A stretch of 64,000 nucleotides of DNA from Sabellastarte sp. h YS-2021. Lineage: Eukaryota; Annelida; Polychaeta; Sabellida; Sabellidae. Shown one piece after another: positions 36,215 through 46,425 of this stretch. The notes beneath the pieces were generated by a model. The model saw nothing but the letters and a program-made list of their open reading frames with translations. It made no database searches and was not told the DNA's origin. Numbering within the stretch: position 1 is the first letter of the stretch; each line of letters opens with the position of its first letter. Location: positions 109,973,793 to 110,037,792 of the forward strand of contig OZ024929.1 in assembly GCA_964017235.1 (NCBI GenBank), written 5' to 3'. A program made the translations under genes and the position numbers.

Positions 36215-36569
36215 GAGATCTTTTTCTTTTTGTCTGAATATATGTACATGATGAATATCAATGAAAAAATCTCAGCACATCAAATATCTTCCAAACACCA
36301 AAAAATTGTCCCAACCTTAAAGTCAATGTTAGTTGAAAAACCTTAACCTCAATATACATATGTTACCACTGGGAGTTTAAGGTCACCTTAAAATAGGGCA
36401 CACCTTGAGGACCAGTTACATGCACATGCCAAATTTGAATTTAATCCATCATGCCATTTTTGAGATACTCTCTGGAAAGGAAGTGTGAAGACACTGATAT
36501 GTTTCCTCCAACATAGATACCAGTGACACAAAAGTAATCCAACCTTAAACTCATAAGTTTATGAAATAT
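36215..36569. repeat. R-type repeat, part 1 (interrupted by the LINE)
   Basis: It shares long phrases with 50640-51180, for example ATGATGAATATCAATG, GTTTAAGGTCACCTTAAAATAGGGCACACC and CAGTTACATGCACATGCCAAATTTGAATTTAATCC in diverged form. It stops at the LINE insertion in AAGTTTATGAAATAT and resumes after it at 38542. Confidence 0.8.
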
Positions 36570-38348
36570 ATGGGGAGTGATCAGTACAAAATTGGGCAAT
36601 ATGCTGATGATACTTTTTTACTTTTAGATGGATCAGAAAATTCTCTCAGGGAAAGTATAACCATTTTTGAGAAATTTTTCCAATGTTCAGGTCTTAAAAT
36701 GAACATGCAAAAGACCCAAGTAGCTTGGATTGGTTTCCTGAAGAATGCAAATAACAATCTATGTCCAGATTTAAACCTAAACTGGGTAAAACACTTCAAG
36801 CTTCTTGGGATCGAATTTACCAATAATATAGAATTAATGATGGATAAAAACTATCACCCCAGGTTAGCTAACATTGAAAAACTTTTAAATTCTTATGCAA
36901 AAAGAAAAATTTCACTTGTGGGCAAAATAACAGTTATTAAGTCTTTGGCCATCCCTAAACTTGTATACCCAATGTCGGTCCTCCCAAAACCATCAGAAGA
37001 AATACTCAATTTATTACACAAACTCTTTAGAAAGTTCATTTGGGGTACATCAAAACCGAGAATGACACTGTCACAATTAGAGCAGGATTTTGTTGAAGGG
37101 GGACTAAAGTTGACAAATCTGTTCTGCTTAAATGATGCCTTAAAGCTAGCATGGATCAAACGGACTTTTATAAAATGTGGTGATTGGCAAACCATTTTTG
37201 AAAAATTGAGTGATATGGACAAAAATCAGATTTGGGAACTAGATTGCTATTCTCTGGAGTATATGACTAAAAGAATGGGCAATTTATTTTGGGAAGAGGT
37301 TCTCATAGCCTGGAAAAAGTATAAGCTTAATTTTGAAAAAGAAATAAATGTTCGAACCTACCCCCTTTGGAATACTTTTTACTTGGTACATCCAAACCTA
37401 ATTTTGAAGAAAAAAGAATTACAAAAACAGGGTATCAAATATATAAATAACTTGCTTGATGAGTCTGGAAATATACTTGGCTACTCAGACTTTGTGCAAA
37501 AATTCAATGTTAGAATTAACTTTGTAGATTTTTATTCACTTATTCACTCTCTCCCAAGACCATGGCGTTTAGAAATTTCAGAATTTAAAAAAAAATTGGA
37601 TGACCACAACATGCCACAGAAAGTGCTACTAGACCTATTAAAATTTGATAAAGTTTGCAAGAGAACATATTGGACCTTTATGAAACTATATAATACTAAA
37701 CGTAGAACCACTGAACAGAAATGGAGCAATACTCTCAATGAGAATATATCATATGAAACCTTACAAAAATATTTTGTTGCCAACCTAACTAGTACAATTG
37801 ACTCGAAATTGAGGAGTTTTCAATTTAAAATACTCCAGAGAATATTAACAACTAATAAATTTTTGAAGATCTGTAAGATCAAGGATAATGATAAATGCAG
37901 CTTTTGTGGCATAGAATGTGAAACTATAGAAGACTTATTTTGGGGATGTCCAATTGTTAAAAAGTTCTGGGAACAAGTTAGGAAAAATTTTCTCGGTAAG
38001 TTAGACCTGGATAGTGTTTTGAATGCAAAGTGTATTATTTTAGGAGTATTAAACAAAAATAAGAAAGATTTAATAAATAATATATTCAGTATATGTAAAA
38101 AATATATTTATGGAACTAAATTTCTGTCAAAAAGACTTAATTTACCTGAGGCTATGCACTTGATAAAGGAGGTTATGGAAATTGAATATAATATAGTAAT
38201 TAAAAAAGATGTGACTGTAACACGATTCAATGAAAAATGGGACCCTGTTAGGGAATGTTTGTGTGAAGAACCACAGCACAGCCTCTTTCTTGTTTCCCCC
38301 CCTCCTGTGTCATACTGTGCTATTCAATGTAAAAACTGTTTGGCCTAA
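36561..38348 (+). CDS. C-terminal half of a LINE reverse transcriptase (truncated ORF2)
   Basis: 595 open codons encode the end of an L1/Tx1-like ORF2. The catalytic YADD box is at residues 14-17, followed by the GLKMNMQKTQ block, the thumb region with LLGIEF and KISLVGKITVIKSL, and a C-terminal zinc-knuckle region (C446-x2-C449 ... ETIEDLFWGC463). In that last motif the usual His is Asp458. The N-terminal endonuclease and the first RT blocks are missing because the copy is 5' truncated. The first ATG (36561) lies within the target duplication, so it is not the family's native start. The long intact frame points to a fairly young insertion. Not a host gene. Confidence 0.9.
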   Translation: MKYMGSDQYKIGQYADDTFLLLDGSENSLRESITIFEKFFQCSGLKMNMQKTQVAWIGFLKNANNNLCPDLNLNWVKHFKLLGIEFTNNIELMMDKNYHPRLANIEKLLNSYAKRKISLVGKITVIKSLAIPKLVYPMSVLPKPSEEILNLLHKLFRKFIWGTSKPRMTLSQLEQDFVEGGLKLTNLFCLNDALKLAWIKRTFIKCGDWQTIFEKLSDMDKNQIWELDCYSLEYMTKRMGNLFWEEVLIAWKKYKLNFEKEINVRTYPLWNTFYLVHPNLILKKKELQKQGIKYINNLLDESGNILGYSDFVQKFNVRINFVDFYSLIHSLPRPWRLEISEFKKKLDDHNMPQKVLLDLLKFDKVCKRTYWTFMKLYNTKRRTTEQKWSNTLNENISYETLQKYFVANLTSTIDSKLRSFQFKILQRILTTNKFLKICKIKDNDKCSFCGIECETIEDLFWGCPIVKKFWEQVRKNFLGKLDLDSVLNAKCIILGVLNKNKKDLINNIFSICKKYIYGTKFLSKRLNLPEAMHLIKEVMEIEYNIVIKKDVTVTRFNEKWDPVRECLCEEPQHSLFLVSPPPVSYCAIQCKNCLA

Positions 38349-38541
38349 AATGTCTTCTTTTCTGTTTTCTCTTGACAATATTAAAAAAAAAAATTAATAT
38401 TTCTTACAATAGTAAATCTGGTTCTATACTTACACTGTTTTGAATAAGTATATGCTGTATGTATGTATTCCTTTTGTATTGAATATATGTATGTTTCTAA
38501 CGTGACTGGTGTGGAGAAATAAAAAAAAAAAAAAAAAAAAA
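36570..38541 (+). mobile_element. 5'-truncated L1/Tx1-type LINE with poly(A) tail
   Basis: About 1.97 kb, flanked by the 15-bp target duplication AAGTTTATGAAATAT (36555-36569 and 38542-38556) and ending in an A run (38519-38541). The uninterrupted target is visible in a related repeat copy at 50702-50725 (AAGTTTATAGAATATCAGC). Poly(A) tail, long duplication and 5' truncation are the marks of target-primed reverse transcription. Confidence 0.93.
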
Positions 38542-38630
38542 AAGTTTATGAAATATCAGGAATTTACTATAACCTTACGAGAGACTTTTTTGATATAGAC
38601 AGATGTACATGACGAATATCAAAGAATTAA
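38542..38630. repeat. R-type repeat, part 2 (between LINE and X2)
   Basis: It continues the repeat of 36215-36569 after the LINE (AAATATCAGGAATTTACTATAACCTTAC..., compare 50708-50780) and is interrupted at 38630 by X2. It resumes at 45766 with CAGCACATCAAATATC. Confidence 0.8.
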
Positions 38631-38655
38631 CTAGAGGAATGTTTTGCTAACAAAA

Positions 38656-38871
38656 TTGCAAATTTAATAAGTAAATTAAATTTTTATAAGTTAATACCCT
38701 ATCCAATGGACAATTGCTAATCCGGTCGGCGCAGACCGGCCCGCCAAACGCCAGAAAAAGACGTCCTGTGTTGCCACCAGCTGGCCGGTCCATAGTACTG
38801 TGCACTCCCCAGATGGCGCCTCGTACTTCCTTCCTGTCTAGACAACCTGACGTCATAGCATCTTTTTCGTT
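38656..38871 (+). repeat. Right inverted terminal repeat of DIRS D
   Basis: TTGCAAATTTAATAAG end, then CCTATCCAATGGACAATTGC. It contains a perfect CRE-type palindrome TGACGTCA at 38848-38855 and an internal inverted module (CGCCAAACGCC ... CTTTTTCGTT). Confidence 0.9.
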
Positions 38872-38930
38872 GTCTAAACCTCTTAGACCCCTAGTAAGTT
38901 GATAGCGGGGTCGGTGGGAGGGTCTTGTGT

Positions 38931-39024
38931 GTCCATTGGATAGGGTATTAACTTATAAAAATTTAATTTACTTATTAAATTTGCAATTTTATTGCGTTAA
39001 TACATCCTATCCAATGGACAATTG
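38931..39024 (+). repeat. Internal complementary region of DIRS D
   Basis: Complement of the right end (38931-38986, to TTGCAA) fused to the complement of the left end (from TTTTATTGCGTTAATAC at 38987). Confidence 0.92.
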
Positions 39025-39389
39025 CTGAATAACTACCGCTTGGTCGGCGGGTAAGTTACTAGGGACTTATGTGAACTCACAAGTAATAGCAAATTTTAAC
39101 CTACGGTCTAGGCTGACTTCGTCAGGAGACCTATAGGCCCAGGCCTGGGTTGACCCTAAGGTCAGGAAACCCTGTAAGACCTTGGTCGGTTGCCAACAGC
39201 CGGTTACCCGGGGGCTATACCGACGTCGCCCCCCCCCCTTTTTTAACAGACCTGCTCTGAGGTAGGGGAAGAGAGGGATGAGTTCAGTCCCAGAAAGCCA
39301 ATAAACCTCCCGAAGGAAGCACATCATATTTTATACTATGTGCTTGTAGAACTGTTACATTATGTACATATATACAAATCTCCTCATTC

Positions 39390-40745
39390 TAAGGGCCACT
39401 TGTGGTTCTGCTGAGCAGCCCAACACCAAGCCCAATTGGTAAAGCTCTGAGTCAGTCCAAACCACACCCTTCAGAAAGCACTGTGTGAAGGTATTGTGAC
39501 TTCAGTGGCAGGCTGACAAGATTGGATCTAAGGAGACTCCTGACTGGAAGACCTTAGAAGCAGCAAAGGCACTGACATCATGGGCTTTAACCTGATGTCA
39601 AGTGTGGGCCTCCTGGTCAGAGAGCTCATAACATAGGATCACAGTCTTGTTGATCCAAGAGGAGATAGTGGAAGGTGAGATGTCTTGTTGAAAACTTTCT
39701 TAAAAGGGGACAAGAACCACCTCTTTATTCTGCCTGATGTCTGAGGTCCTGTCCAAATAGTAGCACAGTGCTCTGACCGGAGAGAGGGACCTGTCAGACT
39801 TGAGGGATCTATCCAGAGTTGGGGGCCAGGGCTGTTATAACCCCAGGGGCCACACTGTCTGGACCCGCTTTGGCCAGCTGATTCTAGGATAGAAAGCTGG
39901 GTGATGGAAACAGGGACACCTTTGACCAATCGGATTGGTGTCCAATATATCAGTTTTGCCAAGCATGAATCTCACTTCTGTACTTGCCCGACCCAAGGGC
40001 CAAGAGGGATACCGTCTTGAAGGTCAAATGCTTCAAGGGGGCCTCCTTGATTGGATCAAAAGGAGTCTTAGCTGGTGCACGGCCAGTGAGAAGTTCCAGG
40101 AGGGTGTGCCACTCCTGCCTTTGGGTCTGTCTCTGAGGAAACTATCCAGGAGACGAGCGAGATTTTTGTCCTTCCTGATGTTGAAAAGTGAATTTCCCAA
40201 TTTATCAACAATGGGTGACCTATAAGCATCAATGGTGCTAGGCTGTTTACCAAGCATGTATCTCACTTCTAGGCTTGCTCGAACCCAGGCCAAGAGGGAA
40301 ACTGCCTTGAAGGTCAAATGCTTCAAGGAGGCCTTTAATTGGTTCAAATGAACCTTGTCAGCTGGTGCAAAAAACCAGGGAGAGGTTCCAGGAGGGGGGT
40401 TCCCCTCCGGCCTTTGGGTCTGTCTCAGTGGAAGCTATCCAGGAGACGAGTGAGATTTTCATTGATGGGCAAATTTCCAGTCTATCAGCAATGGCTGATC
40501 TGTAACCAACAATAGTACTGGGCTGCAACTTCCTGTCCTGAAACAGGTACCTAAGGAAGTCAGCAACTGACTTTACATGTGGTGCCCAAAGTACACCTGA
40601 TGAATGATACATCACTTGGTAAAAAAGAACCATTTGCCTCATAGGCTGATCTGATTGACCCCCCCTTTGAGGAGCCTCAATTCTTGCTGCCACTGCCTCA
40701 GACAAGTCCTGCTCCTCGATTGCTGAGGCTCTAGGAGCCCTGCAT
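39390..40745 (-). pseudogene. Tyrosine recombinase remnant of DIRS D
   Basis: Minus-strand patches match the recombinase of C and E, for example LRSEHCATIWTG-frame neighbours of the RALRYYLD block near 39740-39800 and the EAVAARIEAPQR block near 40660-40700. Broken many times. Confidence 0.8.
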
Positions 40746-40749
40746 GGGG

Positions 40750-42350
40750 ATTAAGATTTGTCAGATTTCTGTGAGGGATCTGATCGAATGGCTGTGAACA
40801 GGCTGGACAGATTGGGCAGGCTCAGCGGGATGTGGCTGGACATGGCCACTAGATCCCAAAACCAAGGCATGTTGGGCCACCCCGGAGCAATGAGAATGAT
40901 TCTCTTGCATGGGGAGTCTTGCAACTTCTCCACCACTTGCCCAATATGGCTGATGGTGGGAAGGTGTATGCTTTCAGATCCTACCATGGCATACTGAGTG
41001 TATTCACTGCTGTGGCCAGGGGATCCGGTACCGGTGACACAAACAGAGGCAACTTGTTGTTGAACCTCATAGCAAATAAGTCTATTTGAGCCGGTGCCAC
41101 CTGCTGCAGATTGAGTGGAAGACCTCTGGAAGGAGAGACCACTCTGTTTGAATGGTCTGCCCTAGCCGGGATAGCTTGTCTGCTACCACATTCAGCCGGC
41201 CTGGAATGTGTCGGGCTTAGAGTCACTTGTTTCCTGGTACACCAGGTCAAGATTCCCCATAGTAGGGCACACGTGGGCCCGACCTCATGCCTCCTTCCTT
41301 GTCTATGTATGACACTACTGTGGTGTTGTCAGTTGCTACAAGTACTATCTTGTTTGAGCAAAGTTCCTGGAACTCTTTTAAAGCCAGGAAGCCTGCTTTA
41401 AATTCTAGATAGTTATGTGCAGCTTGCTTCCCGGGAGGGACCTGGTTCCTCCTGCAGTGTGCTCGTTTAAGTGAGCGCCCCACCCTTTTATTGATGCGTC
41501 TGTAAATATTTGCAGAGCATGCTTTCTTGGGTATAATGGTTGGCCTGTAAGTACATCATCTTCCTTCAGCCACCATTGTAAATGGGGGTGCAGGGACCTA
41601 GGGACTTGGATCACCTTTTCCAGTGATTCTGGTACCCTCCAGTTGTTTTGAGATGCCACTGTATGGGTCTCATATGAAGTCGACCTAGATTAACTTGCTT
41701 TTCTGTAGCCGTCAGTAACCTATCAAGGACATGAATTCCCGGACCGGGCAAGCCGGTAGGGATAGCAGTTTTAACATAGTCTCTTGAAGGTTCTGTCACC
41801 GCCGGTCGGAACCGATCAGACCTGAAGTCGAACTGGTAGCCTACAAAATCAAGGTCTTGTTTGGGCTCCCGCTCTGATTTCTGTAAGTTCATCAGCCAAC
41901 CCAGTGGCTGACACATTATTTACTAGTTCCTGTGAATGTTGGAGACAAGCCTGGGATCTGGCTCTCACCAACCAGTCGTCTAGGTACTGGTGGCTTCTTA
42001 AGTCCTTGTGTATGGTCACAAGTTTCACCTCCTTTGGTATCACAGTGAACTCCAAAGGTGCTGTGGACAAAACCGAATAGCAGGCATTACCTGGATTGTT
42101 CTTGTATAGGTATATGGGAGTAAGTATCCCTCCTTGAACATTTGTAATACCTAGGGTCCAGCCCCCAAGGCTTCCTAAGTTCCCGAAAAAGGGCTTAGTC
42201 TGGACCCTACAGGCCGATTGTGTGCCACATTTGGGACATTTGGTATTTTTGATAAACATTTTCTGTCCCTCCGGACACTGGTCCGGTCTGGTGACAATGA
42301 TCCAGGTTAACAGTCTCTCTGTTCTTATTGTGGTCTGGTGGGACTGACAC
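40750..42350 (-). pseudogene. Reverse transcriptase/RNase H remnant of DIRS D
   Basis: Recognisable parts include HQYLDDWLVRA (near 41965-42000), the RNase H start LQIFTDASIKGWGAH (near 41465-41510), and DLFAMRFNNKLPLFVSPVPDP (near 41020-41085). Just upstream, the KCPKCG...SACR cysteine segment resembles the nine-cysteine segment of C and E. Broken. Confidence 0.8.
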
Positions 42351-42589
42351 AACTTTTCATATTAATAGACTCTTCGCCCCGGGCCGGCATCCTGCAAGGT
42401 GCAGCATTTACAGAGCAATTGTCATTCGTGAGATGTCTGACCCCTGGCCGGACATGACAAAATTTATTATCTCTCCAGCCAAGTCCAGCACTGATAACAG
42501 GTTGTTGAGAGATGTGATAAGGGAAGGTTGCCTGGCAGTAGGTTGGGACACTGGCATGTCACATCACCAAGACCACTGACCGGTCTAAG

Positions 42590-43515
42590 AATTCTCTGTA
42601 ACCAAAATTAACCTTAGGCAACTCTGTCCGGTACCAGGACTCCATATCCGGTACTTAACTGTATCCAGCAATTCTCTGTAACCGGCAGAAAACTGGCAGG
42701 CTGGGGTCACCAATCAATTTGACAGCTACTGGCCTATATTTAGCCAGCCTTTTTTTTTTTTTTTTTTTTTGTAACCAGTTGGCTCGCAGCATTATTCAGT
42801 AAGGACTGTGTAGCCAGCACCCTGTTAGTAGACTTGTAACCCGTAGGTTGAAGCAAGTGTACTAGGCTGTGTAGCCAATACCAGTCGGTACACTGTGTAA
42901 CCATTTGTTGAAGCAAGTGTACTAGGCTGTGTAGCCAGTACCAGCCGGTACACTGTGTAATCAGTTGTTGAAGCAAGTGTACTAGGCTGTGTAGCCAGTA
43001 CCAGCCGGTACACTCTGTAACCAGTTGTTGAGGCAAGTGTACACGGCTGTGTAGCCAGTACCAGCCGGTACTGTAACAGTTGTAGCCAGTAATAAAAAAA
43101 CTGTAACTGTAACTGGCAAGAAACTGGCAGGCTGTGGTCAGCAACGAATTTAGACAGCCACTGGTCTATATTTAGTCAGCTTATGTAACTAGTTGGGTGA
43201 AAAACAGCACAGTAAGGACTGTGTAGCCAGTGCCCTGCCGGTAGACTTGTAACCGGTAGGTTGAAGCCATATGTAGCCAATTGCTAAAAGAAGGGTACAA
43301 GGCTGTATAGCCGGTACCGGCCGGTACACTCTGTAACCAGTTGTTGAGGCAAGTGTACAAGGCTGTGTAGCCGGTACAGGTCGGTACACTCTGTAACTAG
43401 TTGTTGAGGCAAGGGTATAAAGGCTGTGTAGCCAGTATTGGTCGGTACACTCTGTAACCAGTTGATGAAGTAAGTGTACAAGGCTGTGTAGTCGGTAACC
43501 CATTGCTAAAGCAAT
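42590..43515 (-). repeat. Minisatellite-rich region upstream of RT in DIRS D (60-bp period)
   Basis: 42841-43080 is four consecutive 60-bp units (GTTGAAGCAAGTGTACTAGGCTGTGTAGCCAGTACCAGCC...), and 43265-43500 holds about four more diverged ones. Since 60 is divisible by three, the minus strand reads as a 20-residue repeat (with LVLATQPSTLAST) in one frame and open in another. CTCTGTAACC motifs link it to G and F. A T run of 22 lies at 42748-42770. Confidence 0.88.
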
Positions 43516-44841
43516 TTTACAACTATATTTTGTGTTGAATTCAGCTGGCTGTAGGTTTCCTCCATTAATAAAAATTTTTGTTTGAACGCACGTCTTAATT
43601 GTAGATTTGACAGTTGCTGGGAAAGCCCTTGTGAGCTATATTTAGAAACGAATGTTGGTCGGTGTATCACGTGACCAGGGAGGGGCAACGTGATTGGCTG
43701 AGAAGAAATGACGATCAGCTTCATGCCCTGGTCAGTGAAGCACGTGATTAACTTCGTGACCTGGTTGGTGAATCACGTGACCAGCTTCGTGAGTTGGAAG
43801 GAAGGACGCGATTGGCTGACTGGATATGACGTCAAAGGTCGCGTTCTTTTTAGCTGGTCGGCCGGGTGATGCTTTAAAAGGCAGGAAAGCCTGGACCAGC
43901 GCGCTCTGAAGATTTGTAGATGAAATTTCTTCTTCCTTTCGTGATAAAACCAGTGAACTGGCCATCCACAACCCTCACTACCGACAACAAAGCCGGGTCC
44001 ACAAGGGAGGGACTGATATCACAGTAGACGTGAGATCAAACTTCCTGCACTTCTGAAGGAATTCCTTCTTTGTAGATGTACATATATATGAGCTTACCGG
44101 TCGACTAATGCTTTACAGCAAAGATGTCTGGACCAGTGCGCTATGAAGAAATCTGAAGAATGCATCTCTTGCTGCTGATGTACATATGTATAAGCTTACC
44201 GGTCGACTAATGCTTTAAAGCAAAGATGTCTGGACCAGTGCGCTCTGAAGAAATCTGAAGAATTCATCTCTTGCTTCTGATGAAGAAACACTGAATACTC
44301 GAGCTAGGCTGGTGTGACTGATGCTATACAGCAGAGAAGTCGGTACCAGTGCGCTCTGAAGATGAAGAATGCATCTTGCTGGGGGAATTCCTTCTTTACA
44401 GTGTTCAAAACTACGTAGACTGAAGTTTCCCGTGATTTCTACTTGTAGTAATAGAAAAGACGTTTCTATGGTGATTGTAGCTGGAAGGTCACAGCAGGTA
44501 CATTCAAACAAAAAACACGGATAAAAATACCTTGTAAGTAGTATATCCATTATATTTCTAAATATTGTCGATCTGCCCCTAACAACACAATTGTTGAATG
44601 GGAGGAAACTAGAAAATGGCTGCCTTCATATTCTCGTAGATTACTGCCCTATCATCAACACTAAATTGAGTCAACTAGGGAGCGTTTCCAGCAGATTTCT
44701 CGATGTATATCCGTGCTTGATATGAAGGTAACACTTTTACAATAAATTATTTGCAAACAAGGTATAAAATCCGTCATAATGCACACTTTTCTTTAAAATA
44801 TCTGGAGATTGTGAAAACACGTCTGCACAGTACACGCGCCA
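43516..44841 (-). other. 5' part of DIRS D, no recognisable ORF1
   Basis: Between the minisatellite and the left terminal repeat. It holds short duplicated phrases, for example TCTGGACCAGTGCGCTCTGAAG near 44130, 44230 and 44345. I could not recognise the ORF1 blocks seen in C and E here. Confidence 0.5.
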
Positions 44842-45034
44842 AACGAAAAAGATGCTATGACGTCAGGTTGTCTAGACAGGAAGGAAGTACGAGGCGCCAT
44901 CTGGGGAGTGCACAGTACTACGGACCGGCCAGCCGGTGGCAACACAGGACGTCTTTTTCTGGCGTTTGGCGGGCCGGTCTGCGCCGACCGGATTAGCAAT
45001 TGTCCATTGGATAGGATGTATTAACGCAATAAAA
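44842..45034 (-). repeat. Left inverted terminal repeat of DIRS D
   Basis: Complement of 38698-38871 with two mismatches, then the left-specific end GATGTATTAACGCAATAAAA. CRE-type TGACGTCA at 44858-44865. Confidence 0.9.
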
Positions 45035-45765
45035 GTGAAGCATCCCTTAAAGTTTAAAATGCTTTGTGGTTTTAATAAGCATGCTGTAAATCTAAGAATG
45101 CACAAAGCTGCACCGTATGCTTTCCCAATACCTCTTAATACATTCTGAAGCTATAAAAGCAACGATAAAGGAGATATAAGGCAAAAACTCAAAATGAGCT
45201 ATTTTATGACCCCAGTTTGACCCATAGGGGGGGCCGTGGGGTAAAACTGACCGGCTATTTAGACTCTCCACATATGGTTTCCTATTACCTCCCAGTACAT
45301 TTTATAGCTCTAAATGCAATACTTAAGAAGATAATAGGGGGGTTGGCCTAAATTGAAGGCTTTCAGATTGGAAGGTGTCAGAAAATCACTCATAAATGAG
45401 ACATTTTTCAAGGGATTACTCCCAAAATCTAATCAGCTCGCGTTTTCGATAGTATGAACAGGTGTGTTATATTATAAGGCTGTGTAGCAAGTAGTTTTTC
45501 CTGAACTGCGATGACGGGGGGGGGGGGGGGGGGGGGGGTGTACTTCAAAAAATTGTTTTTGATCACGTGACCTTCACAAAGGCCAAAGGTCAAATTTAAG
45601 CATGCAGAAAAATTTTCCCACGCCTAAGGTATATAACTGCCACATATGGTTTGAAACCTTCTAATAATAAGGGAGATATTCAAGGGAGACCATAATGCGG
45701 CGGCGGTGGCAGCGGCGGCGAGGAAACTGAGGCGAAAACAAATAAGCGCCCTTTCAGGGACGCTT

Positions 45766-46170
45766 AATCAGCACATCAAATATCAAAAAATAACATCATA
45801 GATGCCCGTACCCCACAGCCTAGGGAAATGTTTTTAACACCATGAGATATAGAAGTACTGTATCAGTACAAAGTTCAGGATACTTTCAGAGCACTGTCAG
45901 TTATAGAAAGCTCCAAACAATCTTTAAATAGAGAAAACTAGATTGGGCCAACTCGGCGCCAACATATCCCCAGACAGGTCATCACTCATGCCACAGGTTT
46001 TGATCGGGAATTTTTTATGTAAGCCATTTGCTGTATGCCATAAATCTTGGGAAAAGTTATATGAACTTCAGCACATCAATCTACTAAATTTATATCTTCC
46101 CAAGGAAGATGGTGTATCCCCAGACGCCGAATACATAACTCAACAGAGCATATTTTCAATCTTCCTGCAA
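45766..46170. repeat. R-type repeat, part 3, with a family Z terminal fragment
   Basis: After X2 the R repeat resumes (CAGCACATCAAATATC, compare 36273). From about 45805 a stretch CCCCACAGCC...CTCCAAACAATC matches 52655-52765, the far end of element Z2. No gene. Confidence 0.6.
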
Positions 46171-46425
46171 TGATAACTCTGAACCTATTTTCAAAGTATT
46201 TAAATGATTGATGATTGAATGTCCATTCCAAATTAATAATCCCAAAACAGCATATCTGTTTCTATATTTGTTGACAAATAAAATATTATTTCTAACTCAA
46301 CTCATCATACTTTTCAATCTTCCTGCAAAGGGTGACTCTGAACCTATTTTCAAAGTATTTAAATGGTTCATAATCCCAAAAGCGCATATCTGTTTCTATA
46401 TTTGTTCACAAATAAAATATTATTT
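46155..46425. repeat. Two-unit direct duplication of about 160 bp
   Basis: CTGAACCTATTTTCAAAGTATTTAAATG and GCATATCTGTTTCTATATTTGTT each occur twice, about 160 bp apart (46180 and 46340; 46246 and 46385). Confidence 0.85.

Larger units (their letters stand above)
38656..45034 (-). mobile_element. DIRS-type retrotransposon copy D (subfamily 2), complete ends, decayed interior
   Basis: 6.4 kb on the minus strand. It has terminal repeats 38698-38871 against 44842-45015 (174 bp, two mismatches by eye), an ICR at 38931-39024, and recombinase and RT/RNase H remnants in the normal order. A long upstream part full of minisatellite-like repeats takes the place where E has ORF1. X1 gives the empty site, with no duplication or loss of bases at the junction. 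The coding parts are broken many times although the ends look young. Confidence 0.9.
38631..45765 (-). mobile_element. Helitron/Helentron-like element X2, carrying DIRS copy D
   Basis: Minus-strand copy of X1. The 3' CTAG is at 38631-38634 (complement) with its CATTCCT and GCTTTTG...CAAAAG hairpin sequence. The body lies at 45035-45750, and the 5' end AAGCGTCCCTGAAAG is the complement of 45751-45765. DIRS D interrupts it between GCTAACAAAA and GTGAAGC, within the 3' hairpin/subterminal region. Without D the element would be about 0.75 kb, with a single array unit and a 22-bp G run near 45517. Confidence 0.78.

Noticed and set aside
36561-38348. 595-codon frame considered as a host gene
   Set aside because: YADD box, zinc-knuckle C-terminus, poly(A) tail and flanking target duplication show it is a truncated LINE ORF2.
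42841-43080. Regularly spaced repeats considered as a CRISPR array
   Set aside because: The units are contiguous 60-bp tandem repeats with no unique spacers, in an animal genome and inside a DIRS element.
45943-46173. 76-codon frame in the repeat block
   Set aside because: It spans junctions of R- and Z-type repeat sequence and shows no protein family signature.
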